Origin: JAAYBF01 sp963715445
GTDB taxonomy: Bacteria > Actinomycetota > Thermoleophilia > Solirubrobacterales > Thermoleophilaceae
Direction of reading: 5' to 3'
Assembly (NCBI GenBank): GCA_963715445.1
Contig: OY970240.1
Span: 2,170,001-2,234,000 of the forward strand
DNA length: 64,000 bases
The notes beneath the pieces are model-generated. The model saw only the letters and a program-made list of their open reading frames with translations. It was not told where the DNA came from and did no database searches. Numbering within the stretch: the first letter of the stretch is position 1; each line of letters opens with the position of its first letter. The position numbers and the translations under genes were made by a program. Shown piece by piece: positions 22,915-30,843 of this stretch.

Positions 22915-24972
22915 ATGGCCCATCACCCCGCCGAGATGATCCGCAACGTCGCGCTCGTCGGCCACCGCGGCAGCGGCAAGACCTGCCTGACGGAGGCGCT
23001 GCTGTTCGAGGCGGGGGCGATCAACCGGATGGGCTCGGTCGCTGAGGGCACGACGGTGTCGGACTGGGCGCCCGACGAGCAGGCGCGCTGCATGTCGATC
23101 GCATCGAGCCTCGCGTCGCTCGAGTGGCGCGGGCACAAGGTGAACCTGATCGACACGCCCGGCGAGCCGAGCTTCGTGGCCGATGCCGCCGCCGCGCTGC
23201 GCGTCTGCGAGTGCGCGGTGTTCGTGGTCAACGCCACGGCGGGCGTCGAGCCCACGACCCGGCGGCTCTGGGAGCGGGCTGAGGACCTCGGGCTGGCGCG
23301 TCTGATCTACGTGAACATGCTCGATCGCGAGCGCGCGGACTTCTTCAGCGCGCTCGACTCGCTGAAGGACGCCTTCGGCGTCCACGCCGTGGCCACCGAG
23401 ATCCCGATCGGCGCGGAGCAGGGCCTGGAGGGGGTGATCGACCTCGTGGACCTCAAGGCGTTCAGATATCCCACCGCCGAGCGGGGGGCCGCCGAGGAGG
23501 TGTCGATCCCCAGCTCGCTCGCCGCCCGCGCGGACGAGTACCGGGACAAACTGATGGACGAGGTCGCCGAGGTCTCGGACGAGCTGATGGAGCGCTACCT
23601 GGAGGGAAGCGAGATCTCTCACGAGGAGACCGTGACCGCGCTCGAGGCCGGCGTCGAGAGTGGCGCCATCTTCCCCGTCACGTGCGGTGCGGCGACGCGC
23701 AACCTGGGAACCGACCGGCTGCTCGACGCGCTGGTCGAGGACCTTCCCTCGCCTGCTCAGCGGGGCTCGATCGAGGCGGGAGCGGTGACTCTCGAGCCGC
23801 GGGAGGACGCCGAGGCCGTCGCGCTCGTCTTCAAGACGCTCGCGGATCCCTACGCGGGCCGGATCAACCTCTTCCGCGTCTACCAGGGGGTGCTGCGGCA
23901 CGACTCGCACGTCTACAACTGCCGCGCCCACGCCAAGGAGCGCATCGGCCAGCTGCTCGTGCCGCAGGGCAAGGAGCACGAGCACGCCGAGGAGTTCGGC
24001 CCGGGGGACATCGGCGCGGTGCCGAAGCTGAAGCAGACCCACGCCGGCGACGTGCTCAGCTCGGTCGACGAGGAGGTCTCGCTCCCGATGCCGTCGCTTC
24101 CGCGTCCCGTGATGGCGTTCGCCATGGAGCCGCGCTCCAAGGGGGACGAGGACAAGGTCGCGATCGCGCTGCACCGCCTCCAGGAGGAGGACCCGACGAT
24201 CGACCTGCACCGCGACCCGGAGACGGGGGAGCAGATCGTCGCGGGGCTGAGCCAGATCCACGTGGAGGTGATCGTGGAGCGGATGCGCGAGCGCTTCGGC
24301 GCCGAGGTGGAGCTCAAGCCGCCGCGCGTTCCCTACCACGAGACGATCAGGGGCCGCGCGAGGGCTCACGGCAGGTACAAGAAGCAGACCGGTGGGCGAG
24401 GCCAGTTCGGCGACTGCCAGATCGAGGTCGAGCCGTTGCCGGGTGGCCGGGGGTTCGAGTTCGTGAACCACGTCAAGGGAGGCGCCATCCCGTCCGGGTT
24501 CATCCCCGCGGTCGAGAAGGGGATCGCCGAGACGATGCGCCACGGGACCGTCGCGGGGTTTCCAGTCGCGGGGGTGAGGGTGACCCTGGTCGACGGCTCC
24601 CACCACACCGTCGACTCATCGGAGATGGCGTTCAAGGTGGCCGGCTCGCTGGCCTTCAAGGAGGCCATGTCCAACGCGAGCCCGGTCCTCCTGGAGCCGA
24701 TCATGGACGTCGCGCTCAGCGTGCCCGAGGACTGCGTGGGCGATGTCATCGGGGATCTCAGCTCTCGCCGCGGGCGGCCTCTGGGGATGGAGCCGGGCTC
24801 CTCTCTGACGAAGATCCAGGCCGAGGTGCCGATGGCGGAGATGCTGAGCTACGCGCCCGACCTGCGCGCGATCACCGCCGGTCGGGGCGAGTACGCGATG
24901 GAGCTCGCGCGCTACGAGGAGGTGCCGGCACATCTCGCCCCGCGGGTGATCGAGGCCGCCGTGCCCGTGTAG
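22915..24972 (+). CDS. Elongation factor G-like protein (EF-G paralogue)
   Basis: 685 residues with the EF-G domain order: G domain (1-about 280), domain II, domains III-V with QTGGRGQFGDCQIEVEPL (IV) and a V domain ending SLTKIQAEVPMAEMLSYAPD. It is not the canonical fusA. The P-loop is GHRGSGKT instead of GHIDAGKT, and the guanine-specificity motif reads NMLD instead of NKxD. No ribosomal protein genes flank it. Proteins of this divergent group (EF-G2-like) are common in Actinomycetota. Their function is poorly defined, and GTP hydrolysis on the ribosome is only inferred. Confidence 0.88.
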   Translation: MAHHPAEMIRNVALVGHRGSGKTCLTEALLFEAGAINRMGSVAEGTTVSDWAPDEQARCMSIASSLASLEWRGHKVNLIDTPGEPSFVADAAAALRVCECAVFVVNATAGVEPTTRRLWERAEDLGLARLIYVNMLDRERADFFSALDSLKDAFGVHAVATEIPIGAEQGLEGVIDLVDLKAFRYPTAERGAAEEVSIPSSLAARADEYRDKLMDEVAEVSDELMERYLEGSEISHEETVTALEAGVESGAIFPVTCGAATRNLGTDRLLDALVEDLPSPAQRGSIEAGAVTLEPREDAEAVALVFKTLADPYAGRINLFRVYQGVLRHDSHVYNCRAHAKERIGQLLVPQGKEHEHAEEFGPGDIGAVPKLKQTHAGDVLSSVDEEVSLPMPSLPRPVMAFAMEPRSKGDEDKVAIALHRLQEEDPTIDLHRDPETGEQIVAGLSQIHVEVIVERMRERFGAEVELKPPRVPYHETIRGRARAHGRYKKQTGGRGQFGDCQIEVEPLPGGRGFEFVNHVKGGAIPSGFIPAVEKGIAETMRHGTVAGFPVAGVRVTLVDGSHHTVDSSEMAFKVAGSLAFKEAMSNASPVLLEPIMDVALSVPEDCVGDVIGDLSSRRGRPLGMEPGSSLTKIQAEVPMAEMLSYAPDLRAITAGRGEYAMELARYEEVPAHLAPRVIEAAVPV

Positions 24973-24975
24973 CAT
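24970..24975 (+). promoter_or_regulatory. Putative -10 element (TAGCAT) overlapping the EF-G paralogue stop
   Basis: TAGCAT shares its first three bases with the TAG stop codon and ends 8 bases before the GTG at 24983, matching the leaderless spacing. The sequence GTGATC at 24946-24951, 18 bases upstream, is a possible -35. Confidence 0.5.
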
Positions 24976-24982
24976 CGGGCCG

Positions 24983-25750
24983 GTGAAGAAGGAGCTGCGA
25001 CCGGTACACGACCTCGTGTCTTGCGACGTGTGCGGGCGGACGATCCTCAAGGGGGAGCGGACCGAGGCGTTCCTGGCTCCGGGCGCGCATCGCAACGTCG
25101 TCTGCGAGCTGTGCTTCGTCCGCGCGGAGCACGCCGGATGGATCCGCGAGTCGGCGGCTGACCAGCTGCCCGCGCGCGGCCAGCGCCCGCTGGAGCGGCG
25201 GCAGCTGCTCGGGCGCTTGCGTCGCCGTCGCGAGGATGTGCTCAACGGCAGCCGCCAGCCCAGGGAGACGGGCCTCTTCACGGAATCCGAGAACGGCGCC
25301 TCCTCACACGAAGAGGCTCCCGCAGAGGATCTCGGAGCGGAGCCTCCTGCCTTCGAAACGCCGTCCAGCCCTGCCGCGCCCCGCCGCGCGGTGCCGCAGG
25401 ACCCTCGGCATGTGCGCGCTGTGCCCACCACCGCCGAGGTCAAGGTCCAGCGCGCTCTCGACCTCTTCAACGGCTCTGAGCATCAGCGGACCGTCGCCGG
25501 TCTGACCCGCACGCTCGGGTATCCCTGGGCCACCGCGGTGCCGGATTCGGTTGCGCCGAGCGCGGTCACGGTCGTGGTCGCGTGGGAGCTGTCGTGGTAT
25601 CGCTATCGCATCGACCTTGGGGACGCGGCCGAGCCCGTAGCCCTCCAAGAGAAGGGTGACGAGTTGAACGACATCGATGAAGCGCTGCGTCAGTGGAACG
25701 CGGCGATGGACGCTGAAGGGCGCCTAGTGGTGGAGGAGGTGGGCGGATGA
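24983..25750 (+). CDS. Zinc-ribbon protein of unknown function
   Basis: 255 residues. The N-terminus has two Cys pairs (CDVCGRTILKGERTEAFLAP then VCELC) that should bind one zinc. An Arg-rich segment (LLGRLRRRRED), a long disordered Ser/Glu/Pro linker (about 85-145) and a C-terminal domain (about 150-255) follow, the last with VKVQRALDLFNGSEHQRTV and the strand-rich TVVVAWELSWYRYRIDL. The function is not recognised. GTG start with leaderless geometry. First gene of a three-gene group: its stop overlaps the next ATG (ATGA), and RNase HI follows. Confidence 0.85.
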   Translation: MKKELRPVHDLVSCDVCGRTILKGERTEAFLAPGAHRNVVCELCFVRAEHAGWIRESAADQLPARGQRPLERRQLLGRLRRRREDVLNGSRQPRETGLFTESENGASSHEEAPAEDLGAEPPAFETPSSPAAPRRAVPQDPRHVRAVPTTAEVKVQRALDLFNGSEHQRTVAGLTRTLGYPWATAVPDSVAPSAVTVVVAWELSWYRYRIDLGDAAEPVALQEKGDELNDIDEALRQWNAAMDAEGRLVVEEVGG

Positions 25751-25953
25751 TCTACTGCGTCGTCCCACGTCCCCTGGCGGACGATCTCTTCGAGAAGCTC
25801 TCTGAGCACTACAGCGACGAGCCCAACGTGGAGGTCATCGTCGACCGTCGCGCCCAGGGCGGAGAGCCGGGAACTCATGATTCGTGGTCCGATCGCCGCC
25901 GCCGCCGCGTGGTGGGGACGTTCCCACCGATCGAGCCGCCAGCCAAGGGCTGA
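25747..25953 (+). CDS. Small protein with a VIVDRR motif, unknown function
   Basis: 68 residues, beginning IYCVVPRPLADDLFEKLSEH. The middle has VEVIVDRRAQ and the end a basic DRRRRRVVGTFPPIEPP. Hydrophobic strand-helix alternation at the N-terminus suggests a small folded domain and the tail may contact nucleic acid, but no family is recognised. It is coupled to the zinc-ribbon gene by ATGA and lies 4 bases before the RNase HI start, so all three are likely one transcript. Confidence 0.75.
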   Translation: MIYCVVPRPLADDLFEKLSEHYSDEPNVEVIVDRRAQGGEPGTHDSWSDRRRRRVVGTFPPIEPPAKG

Positions 25954-25957
25954 GCGG

Positions 25958-26374
25958 GTGGAGCGGGTCGTTGTCAACGTTGACGGTGGCGCGCGCGGAA
26001 ACCCCGGTCCCGCCGCCGTCGCGGCTGTGGCCACCGATGGCTCGGGCGAGGTGCTCGGCGAGCGCGCCGCCTACATCGGCGAGACGACCAACAACGTCGC
26101 GGAGTACCGCGCGCTGCTGCTCGGCCTAGAGCTGGCACGCGAGCTGGGCGCCACCGACGTCGAGGTCGTAGGGGACTCCGAGCTCGTCATCAAGCAGGTG
26201 TCCGGCGAGTACCGCGTCAAGCATGCCGGGCTGAAGCCGCTGTACGCGGAGGCCATGGCGGCCTTGCGCGAGTTCTCGCGCTGGCAGGTGCGCGCCGTTA
26301 GGCGTGAGGCCAACGAGCGCGCCGACGAGCTGGTCAACGACGCTCTGGACGAGGCGCTCAAAGCCGGGATGTAG
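25958..26374 (+). CDS. Ribonuclease HI-family protein
   Basis: 138 residues from GTG 25958 (an upstream ATG at 25877 would overlap the previous gene and lacks similarity). RNase H fold with all four acidic ligands: Asp in VNVDGGARGNPGPAA, Glu in NVAEYRALLLGLE, Asp in VVGDSELVIKQV and Asp in ANERADELVND. This is the compact form without the basic handle, as in Sulfolobus and Actinomycetota, sometimes annotated as reverse-transcriptase-like or YpdQ. It degrades RNA in RNA-DNA hybrids. Its 3' end overlaps the convergent methyltransferase gene by 17 bases. Confidence 0.9.
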   Translation: MERVVVNVDGGARGNPGPAAVAAVATDGSGEVLGERAAYIGETTNNVAEYRALLLGLELARELGATDVEVVGDSELVIKQVSGEYRVKHAGLKPLYAEAMAALREFSRWQVRAVRREANERADELVNDALDEALKAGM

Positions 26375-27029
26375 CCGCGGCGTCCTGCGCTCGCACCACC
26401 ACCAGCTCCTCCTCTCGCTCTCCTGGACGCAGCAGGCCCCGTTCCTCCAGATCGCGCGCACGCGCGGTCAGCAGAGGCCCTAGGGGCCCGCGCCGGCGTG
26501 CCTCCACGCGTGCCTCGAGCCCTGTCCGCTCGATCTGCTCGAGCGTCGGCTCCACTCCGCACAGGGAGGACTGCACGAGCAGGAGCGTTCCCCCTGGGCG
26601 CAGGTGCCTGACCGCGTCGGCGGCGATCCGGTCGATCAGCGTCCTGCCGGCGAGGCCTGCGTCCCAGGCGCGCTCTGGCCCTTTCACGGGCAGCCGGTCC
26701 GTGGCCGCCGGGACATACGGCGGATTGCTGACGATCACGTCGTAGCGGTGGCCCGCAAGGGGCGCGAACAGGTCACCGCGCCGTGCACGCACCCGGACGC
26801 GGTTGAGCGCTCCGTTGAGGGTCGCGGCCATGACGGCCCGTCGCGACACGTCGACGGCTGTGACCGACCTCGCTCCCGCCTGGCCCGCGGCCACCGCCAG
26901 AGCGCCGCTGCCCGTGCATAGATCGAGAACGTCTCCGCCGGGTATACGTTGCTCGCGGTGGAGGAGCTCGGCAAGCATCCATGTGTCGCTGTGGGGGCGG
27001 AAGACTCCGGGCGGTACGACGATGCGCAT
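26358..27029 (-). CDS. PrmC/HemK-like class I methyltransferase
   Basis: 223 residues. SAM-binding motif VLDLCTGSGALAVAA and the catalytic VSNPPYVPAATD, characteristic of methyltransferases acting on glutamine or adenine nitrogen. It lacks the N-terminal helical domain of the release-factor methylase PrmC, and the start RIVVPPGVFRPHSDTW resembles the shorter N6AMT1/HemK2 type. The substrate is therefore uncertain. It is divergent from the YbdK gene and convergent with the RNase HI gene, overlapping it by 17 bases. Confidence 0.87.
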   Translation of the reverse strand: MRIVVPPGVFRPHSDTWMLAELLHREQRIPGGDVLDLCTGSGALAVAAGQAGARSVTAVDVSRRAVMAATLNGALNRVRVRARRGDLFAPLAGHRYDVIVSNPPYVPAATDRLPVKGPERAWDAGLAGRTLIDRIAADAVRHLRPGGTLLLVQSSLCGVEPTLEQIERTGLEARVEARRRGPLGPLLTARARDLEERGLLRPGEREEELVVVRAQDAAATSRL

Positions 27030-28172
27030 TCGCTAGGCGTATCCCGGGCGCTTGCGATCCAAACCGACGCCGATTCGCTGCGGGCGCTGCTCGATGGCGA
27101 CGGGCCGCTCACAGTCGGGCTCGAGGAGGAGCTGATGCTGCTCGATCCCGAGACGCTCGACCTCGCGCCCGTCGCTCCGGCCGTGATCGCCGCCGCCGGC
27201 GGTGTCGCCAAGGGAGAGCTTCCGCAGGCCCAGCTGGAGGTGGTCAGCGCTCCGTCGCCCACAGTGGGCGAGGCTGCGCGCGATCTGTCCATCGCACGGG
27301 CGCTCGTCGCCCAGGCGTGCTCTGGGCTCGCGATCCCGGCAGCGGGCGCAGTCCACCCGTTTGCGGGTCCCGAGGGGGAGCTGAGCGATGCCGAGCCGTA
27401 CCGCTGGGCGCGCAAGGAGTACGGCCCGGTGGCTCGCCTCCAACTGGTGTTCGGGCTCCACGTCCACGTCCGCGTGCCAGGCGCCGGGCGAGCGCTCGCC
27501 GTGTACAACGCCATGCGCTCCTATCTGCCAGAGATCGCCGCGCTCGCGGCGAACGCGCCCTTCTACGCGGGCCGGGACACCGGGATGGCCTCGGTCAGGC
27601 CGAAGATCAGCGAGCTCCTGCCGCGTCAGGGCGTCCCCCCGGCATTCGCGAGCCTGGACGAGCTCTCCGAGGCGCTCGCATGGGAGGAGCGCGCCGGCAC
27701 GATGCCCCATCCCCGCCACTGGTGGTGGGAGCTGAGGCTGCATCCCCGCTACGGGACGCTCGAGGTGCGGGTCCCGGACCAGCAGACGACGGTGGCCGAT
27801 ACGGCCGCGGTCGCGGCCTTCGCGAAGTCGATCGTCGCCTGGCTCGCGGCGCGTCACGACGATGGGGAGGATCTGCCAGTCCATCCCACGTGGCGGATCG
27901 AGGAGAACCGCTGGTCCGCCGCTCGCCACGGGCTGACCGGGTCGCTCGCCGATCTGGACACGGCCACGCGCCGCCCGACTCGCGAGCGCGTCTTCGAGCT
28001 GCTGGACGTGCTCGCGCCGCTGGCGGAGGGGATCGGCTGTGCCGCCGAGCTGCGGGCCGCGGAATCGCTCGCCCGCAAGGGAGGGGCCGAGCGGTTGCGA
28101 GAGGCCGCTGCGGGAGACCCGCGCCGGGCGGCGGCTCACATGGCCGAGCGGTTCCTCGAAGAGGGTGATTGA
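26991..28172 (+). CDS. YbdK-family carboxylate-amine ligase (glutamate-cysteine ligase type 2)
   Basis: ATP-dependent amide-forming enzyme related to glutamate-cysteine ligase. Core motifs: LTVGLEEELMLLDPETLDL near the start, GLHVHVRVPG, WWWELRLHPRYGTLEVRVPD near residue 240, and HPTWRIEENRWSAARHG. Most actinobacterial members have no confirmed substrate, so glutathione synthesis should not be assumed. The start is uncertain: GTG 26991 is used, but it overlaps the divergent methyltransferase start. The homology begins near 27110, and no ATG/GTG/TTG lies in frame between 27029 and there. The next gene follows after about 30 bases. Confidence 0.85.
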   Translation: MGAEDSGRYDDAHSLGVSRALAIQTDADSLRALLDGDGPLTVGLEEELMLLDPETLDLAPVAPAVIAAAGGVAKGELPQAQLEVVSAPSPTVGEAARDLSIARALVAQACSGLAIPAAGAVHPFAGPEGELSDAEPYRWARKEYGPVARLQLVFGLHVHVRVPGAGRALAVYNAMRSYLPEIAALAANAPFYAGRDTGMASVRPKISELLPRQGVPPAFASLDELSEALAWEERAGTMPHPRHWWWELRLHPRYGTLEVRVPDQQTTVADTAAVAAFAKSIVAWLAARHDDGEDLPVHPTWRIEENRWSAARHGLTGSLADLDTATRRPTRERVFELLDVLAPLAEGIGCAAELRAAESLARKGGAERLREAAAGDPRRAAAHMAERFLEEGD

Positions 28173-28201
28173 GAGCGCGGCGGTCGGGGCAGAGAGGTGA
28201 C

Positions 28202-29209
28202 GTGCCAGTGCTGCCAGAGCCACGGGGCGAGCTGAGCGGGCATCTCTTCGAGAGGCTCGCCTCGCCGGCGCGCGCGATCGGCCCGATGCCGGTCTCGGAC
28301 CCCGCGGACGCTCTCTGCGACGAGGATCTCCAGCTGGCGCTCTACTGCTGCTACGAGCTGCACTACCGCGGCTTCGAGGGCGTGGATGAGCGCTGGGAGT
28401 GGGAGCCCTCGCTGTTTGCCTGGCGGTGCAAGCTCGAGGAGCAGTTCGAGGAGGCCGTGCGCGCGGCGGTGGGGGAGCCGCCCGAGGCGGTCGAGGCCCG
28501 GGAGACGGACGTCGCGCTGCGCGCCATAGCCGCTGCCGACGACGGGCCTTCGCTCTCGATGCACCTCGACAGGGAGGGGACGCTCGATCAGCTGCTCGAG
28601 TTCGTGGTCCACCGCTCGGCCTACCAGCTCAAGGAGGCCGACCCTCACTCATGGGCGCTCCCGCGGCTCAGCGGCCGGCCGAAGGCCGCGCTCGTGGAGG
28701 TCCAGGCCGACGAGTACGGCGGCGGCCGGCCGGAGCGGATCCACGCTGAGCTCTTCGCGCGCAGCATGGAGGCGCTCGGTCTCGACCCCACCTACGGCGC
28801 CTACCTCGACCGGATCCCCGCCGCGACCCTCGCGACCGTGAACCTCATGTCGCTCTTCGGCCTGCACCGCCGCCTGCGCGGCGCGATCGTTGGTCATCTC
28901 GCCCTCTTCGAGATGACCTCCTCGATCCCGAACGGGCGCTACGCGAGGGCGCTCCGGAGGCTCGGCTTCGAGGGGGAGGCGACCGAGTTCTTCGACGAGC
29001 ACGTCGAGGCGGATGCCATCCACGAGAACATCGCCGCGGTCGATCTCGCCGGCGGGCTGATCAGTCAGGAGCCGGCGCTGGCGAGGGACGTCCTCTTCGG
29101 CGCTGCGGCCCTCGTGGAGCTCGACGCGCGATGGGCGCGCCATGTGCTGGACCGCTGGAGCGCGGGGGACAGCTCACTGCGCGCTCCGCTCGCCGCCGCC
29201 GCGGCCTAG
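28202..29209 (+). CDS. Iron-containing redox enzyme, haem-oxygenase-like diiron family
   Basis: 335 residues from GTG 28202, which has GAGAGGTGA just upstream; a TTG at 28169 is an alternative. All-helical protein with His/Glu/Asp-rich helices typical of haem-oxygenase-like diiron oxidases: YELHYRGFEG, EFVVHRSAYQLKEADPHSW, EVQADEYGGG, GLHRRLRGAIVGHLALFEM and FFDEHVEADAIHE. These residues are the probable iron ligands. Family members oxidise, desaturate or cleave amino- and fatty-acid-like substrates; the substrate here is unknown. It is probably co-transcribed with the YbdK gene, and its stop overlaps the stop of the convergent CDGSH gene by 4 bases. Confidence 0.87.
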   Translation: MPVLPEPRGELSGHLFERLASPARAIGPMPVSDPADALCDEDLQLALYCCYELHYRGFEGVDERWEWEPSLFAWRCKLEEQFEEAVRAAVGEPPEAVEARETDVALRAIAAADDGPSLSMHLDREGTLDQLLEFVVHRSAYQLKEADPHSWALPRLSGRPKAALVEVQADEYGGGRPERIHAELFARSMEALGLDPTYGAYLDRIPAATLATVNLMSLFGLHRRLRGAIVGHLALFEMTSSIPNGRYARALRRLGFEGEATEFFDEHVEADAIHENIAAVDLAGGLISQEPALARDVLFGAAALVELDARWARHVLDRWSAGDSSLRAPLAAAAA

Positions 29210-29439
29210 CCCTTCGTCCCGCGGCCTTTCTCTCTGGCGGAAGGCGCCTTGAAGCCGATCAGCTTGTGCGAGCCGTCGCAGAACGGCCGGCTGCGCGACT
29301 TCCCGCAGCGGCACAGCGCGATCGTGCGGCGCTCGTTGCCTATCTCGTCGCCGTTCTGATCTTCGAGCTTGAAGTCCCCCCGCACGATCAGCGGCCCATC
29401 GCGATAGGGGGTGATCGTCACGTCGCTCTTGCTCTCCAT
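29206..29439 (-). CDS. CDGSH iron-sulfur domain protein
   Basis: 77 residues. The [2Fe-2S] motif is complete: CRCGKSRSRPFCDGSH, i.e. Cys-x-Cys, Cys and His as ligands. A preceding beta segment (TITPYRDGPLIVRGDFKLED) is typical of the bacterial single-domain form. It is probably an electron carrier or redox sensor. It is tail-to-tail with the diiron protein gene, the stops overlapping by 4 bases, which suggests a functional link between an oxidase and its redox partner. Confidence 0.93.
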   Translation of the reverse strand: MESKSDVTITPYRDGPLIVRGDFKLEDQNGDEIGNERRTIALCRCGKSRSRPFCDGSHKLIGFKAPSAREKGRGTKG

Positions 29440-29499
29440 TGCAGCGCTCTACCCCGACCGGGCCGCGGCCATGCAAGCCAGCCTCACCTGGGTGGGCGC

Positions 29500-29889
29500 T
29501 CAGCCTTCCCTCGGTGCGTAGCGGCTGTGGAGCATGAGCCCATTGCCGTCCGGATCCTGGAAATGCGCCATGTGGCACACGCCGCTGTCCATCGTGTCGG
29601 CCGCGAACACGACGCCCTTCGCCTCGAGCTCGGCTCTCGCCGCGGCGACATCCTCCACATGCAGCGCGACCGGGTGGGTGTGCGCTTGGAACTCCAGGCC
29701 GAACGCGTCGGACTGCATGACGGCGATGGTGAGGCTGCCCGTCTCGAACTCCATCGCGGGCATCTCTCCCCACTGGATGGAGGGCCTGAGCCCGAGGACG
29801 TCGCCGTAGAACTCCTTGGATCGGTCGAAGTCCTGGGTCGGGACGGTGATGAAGTCGACTCCGCTGACCAGCTCAGTCTGCGTGCTCAT
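29500..29889 (-). CDS. Glyoxalase/bleomycin-resistance-type (VOC) protein
   Basis: 129 residues from ATG 29889, which is preceded by a perfect AGGAGG on the minus strand; the open frame upstream has no similarity. Two beta-alpha-beta-beta-beta halves: VDFITVPTQDFDRSKEFYGD and VALHVEDVAAARAELEAKG, with HFQDPDGNGLMLHSRY at the end. His and Glu positions suitable for metal binding are visible. The substrate is unknown. Transcribed away from the ArsR-SRPBCC-YCII operon, whose regulator could also control it. Confidence 0.88.
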   Translation of the reverse strand: MSTQTELVSGVDFITVPTQDFDRSKEFYGDVLGLRPSIQWGEMPAMEFETGSLTIAVMQSDAFGLEFQAHTHPVALHVEDVAAARAELEAKGVVFAADTMDSGVCHMAHFQDPDGNGLMLHSRYAPREG

Positions 29890-30014
29890 GGACTGCCTCC
29901 TATGCGGCCAACCCGCTGGGCAGTCGCAAATAATCTGCTTTGCAGGGCTTTCAGGCCCCGGGAAGGTGCTTGAGCGGCCATCGTATCTGAGGCGCCGCAT
30001 CAGTCGGCAGGTGC

Positions 30015-30037
30015 TTACGTTAGTAATCGCTTATACT
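30015..30037 (+). promoter_or_regulatory. ArsR-gene promoter and possible operator
   Basis: TATACT (30032-30037) is one base from the -10 consensus and ends exactly 7 bases before the ATG at 30044, giving a leaderless transcript. Just upstream, TTACgttaGTAA (30015-30026) is a short palindrome in the -10/-35 spacer, a normal place for an autoregulatory ArsR operator. The area is noticeably AT-rich for this genome. Confidence 0.5.
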
Positions 30038-30043
30038 TGGCAC

Positions 30044-30355
30044 ATGGAAGCAGCGCTCCGAGCGATCGCCGAGCCTCGCCGGCGAAGGATCCTCCAGCTC
30101 GTCGGCTCGGAGGAGTTGAGCGCGGGGGAGATCGCGTCCCACTTCGAGATCACGAGGCCGGCTGTCTCGCAGCACCTGACCGTCCTCAAGGGAGCCGGCC
30201 TGTTGAGCGAGCGGCGGGCCGGCACGCGCCGCCTGTACAGCGTTCGCCCGGAGGGCCTCGTCGAGCTGCGCGACTACCTGGACCAGTTCTGGGCCGAGGG
30301 CCTAGATCGCCTGAAGGCTGCCGCCGAGCAGGCCGAGCAGAGGGGAAGCCGATGA
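30044..30355 (+). CDS. ArsR-family transcriptional regulator
   Basis: 103 residues. A winged helix-turn-helix spans most of the protein: ALRAIAEPRRRRILQLVG, GEIASHFEITRPAVSQHL as recognition helix, and GLLSERRAGTRRLYSVRPEG as wing. No Cys metal site, so it belongs to the non-metal ArsR group that often controls SRPBCC/AHSA1 genes. It is translationally coupled to the SRPBCC gene by ATGA and likely represses its own operon. Confidence 0.93.
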   Translation: MEAALRAIAEPRRRRILQLVGSEELSAGEIASHFEITRPAVSQHLTVLKGAGLLSERRAGTRRLYSVRPEGLVELRDYLDQFWAEGLDRLKAAAEQAEQRGSR

Positions 30356-30843
30356 CGAGCAGCGAGGCAGGCGCTCTCGAGCGCGAAGTGAGGATCCGAG
30401 CCCGCCCGGAGACGATATTCCCGTTCTTCACCGAGCCGGAGCTGATGATCCGCTGGATGGGGACCTCAGCCGAGGTCGATCCGCGCCCCGGCGGGATCTA
30501 CCGCGTCGACATCAACGCCGGCCGGGTGGCCCGTGGCGAGTACGTCGACGTGTCGCCACCGGACCGCGTCGTCTTCACCTGGGGCTGGGAGGCGGAGGAC
30601 AGCCCCGTGCGACCGGGCGCCTCGACCGTCGAGGTGACGCTCACGCCCGACGGCGATCACACGATCGTCCGGCTGGTCCACCGCGACCTGTCCGGCAAGG
30701 AGTCATCCGACGCCCACGCGGTCGGCTGGGAGCACTACCTGCCGCGGCTCGAGGCAGCGGCGGGCGGGACAGACCCTGGGCCGGACCCTTGGGCCCGGCA
30801 GACGACCGACACGACTGACCAAATCAACGAAGGAGAGAGATGA
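30352..30843 (+). CDS. SRPBCC/AHSA1-domain protein
   Basis: 163 residues. START-like ligand-binding fold of the activator-of-Hsp90 group: REVRIRARPETIFPFFTEPE, LMIRWMGTSAEVDPRPGGIY, VVFTWGWEAED and VRLVHRDLSG. It binds a small hydrophobic ligand in related proteins; the ligand here is unknown. It overlaps the ArsR gene (ATGA) and the next gene (ATGA), a tightly coupled three-gene operon. Confidence 0.92.
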   Translation: MTSSEAGALEREVRIRARPETIFPFFTEPELMIRWMGTSAEVDPRPGGIYRVDINAGRVARGEYVDVSPPDRVVFTWGWEAEDSPVRPGASTVEVTLTPDGDHTIVRLVHRDLSGKESSDAHAVGWEHYLPRLEAAAGGTDPGPDPWARQTTDTTDQINEGER

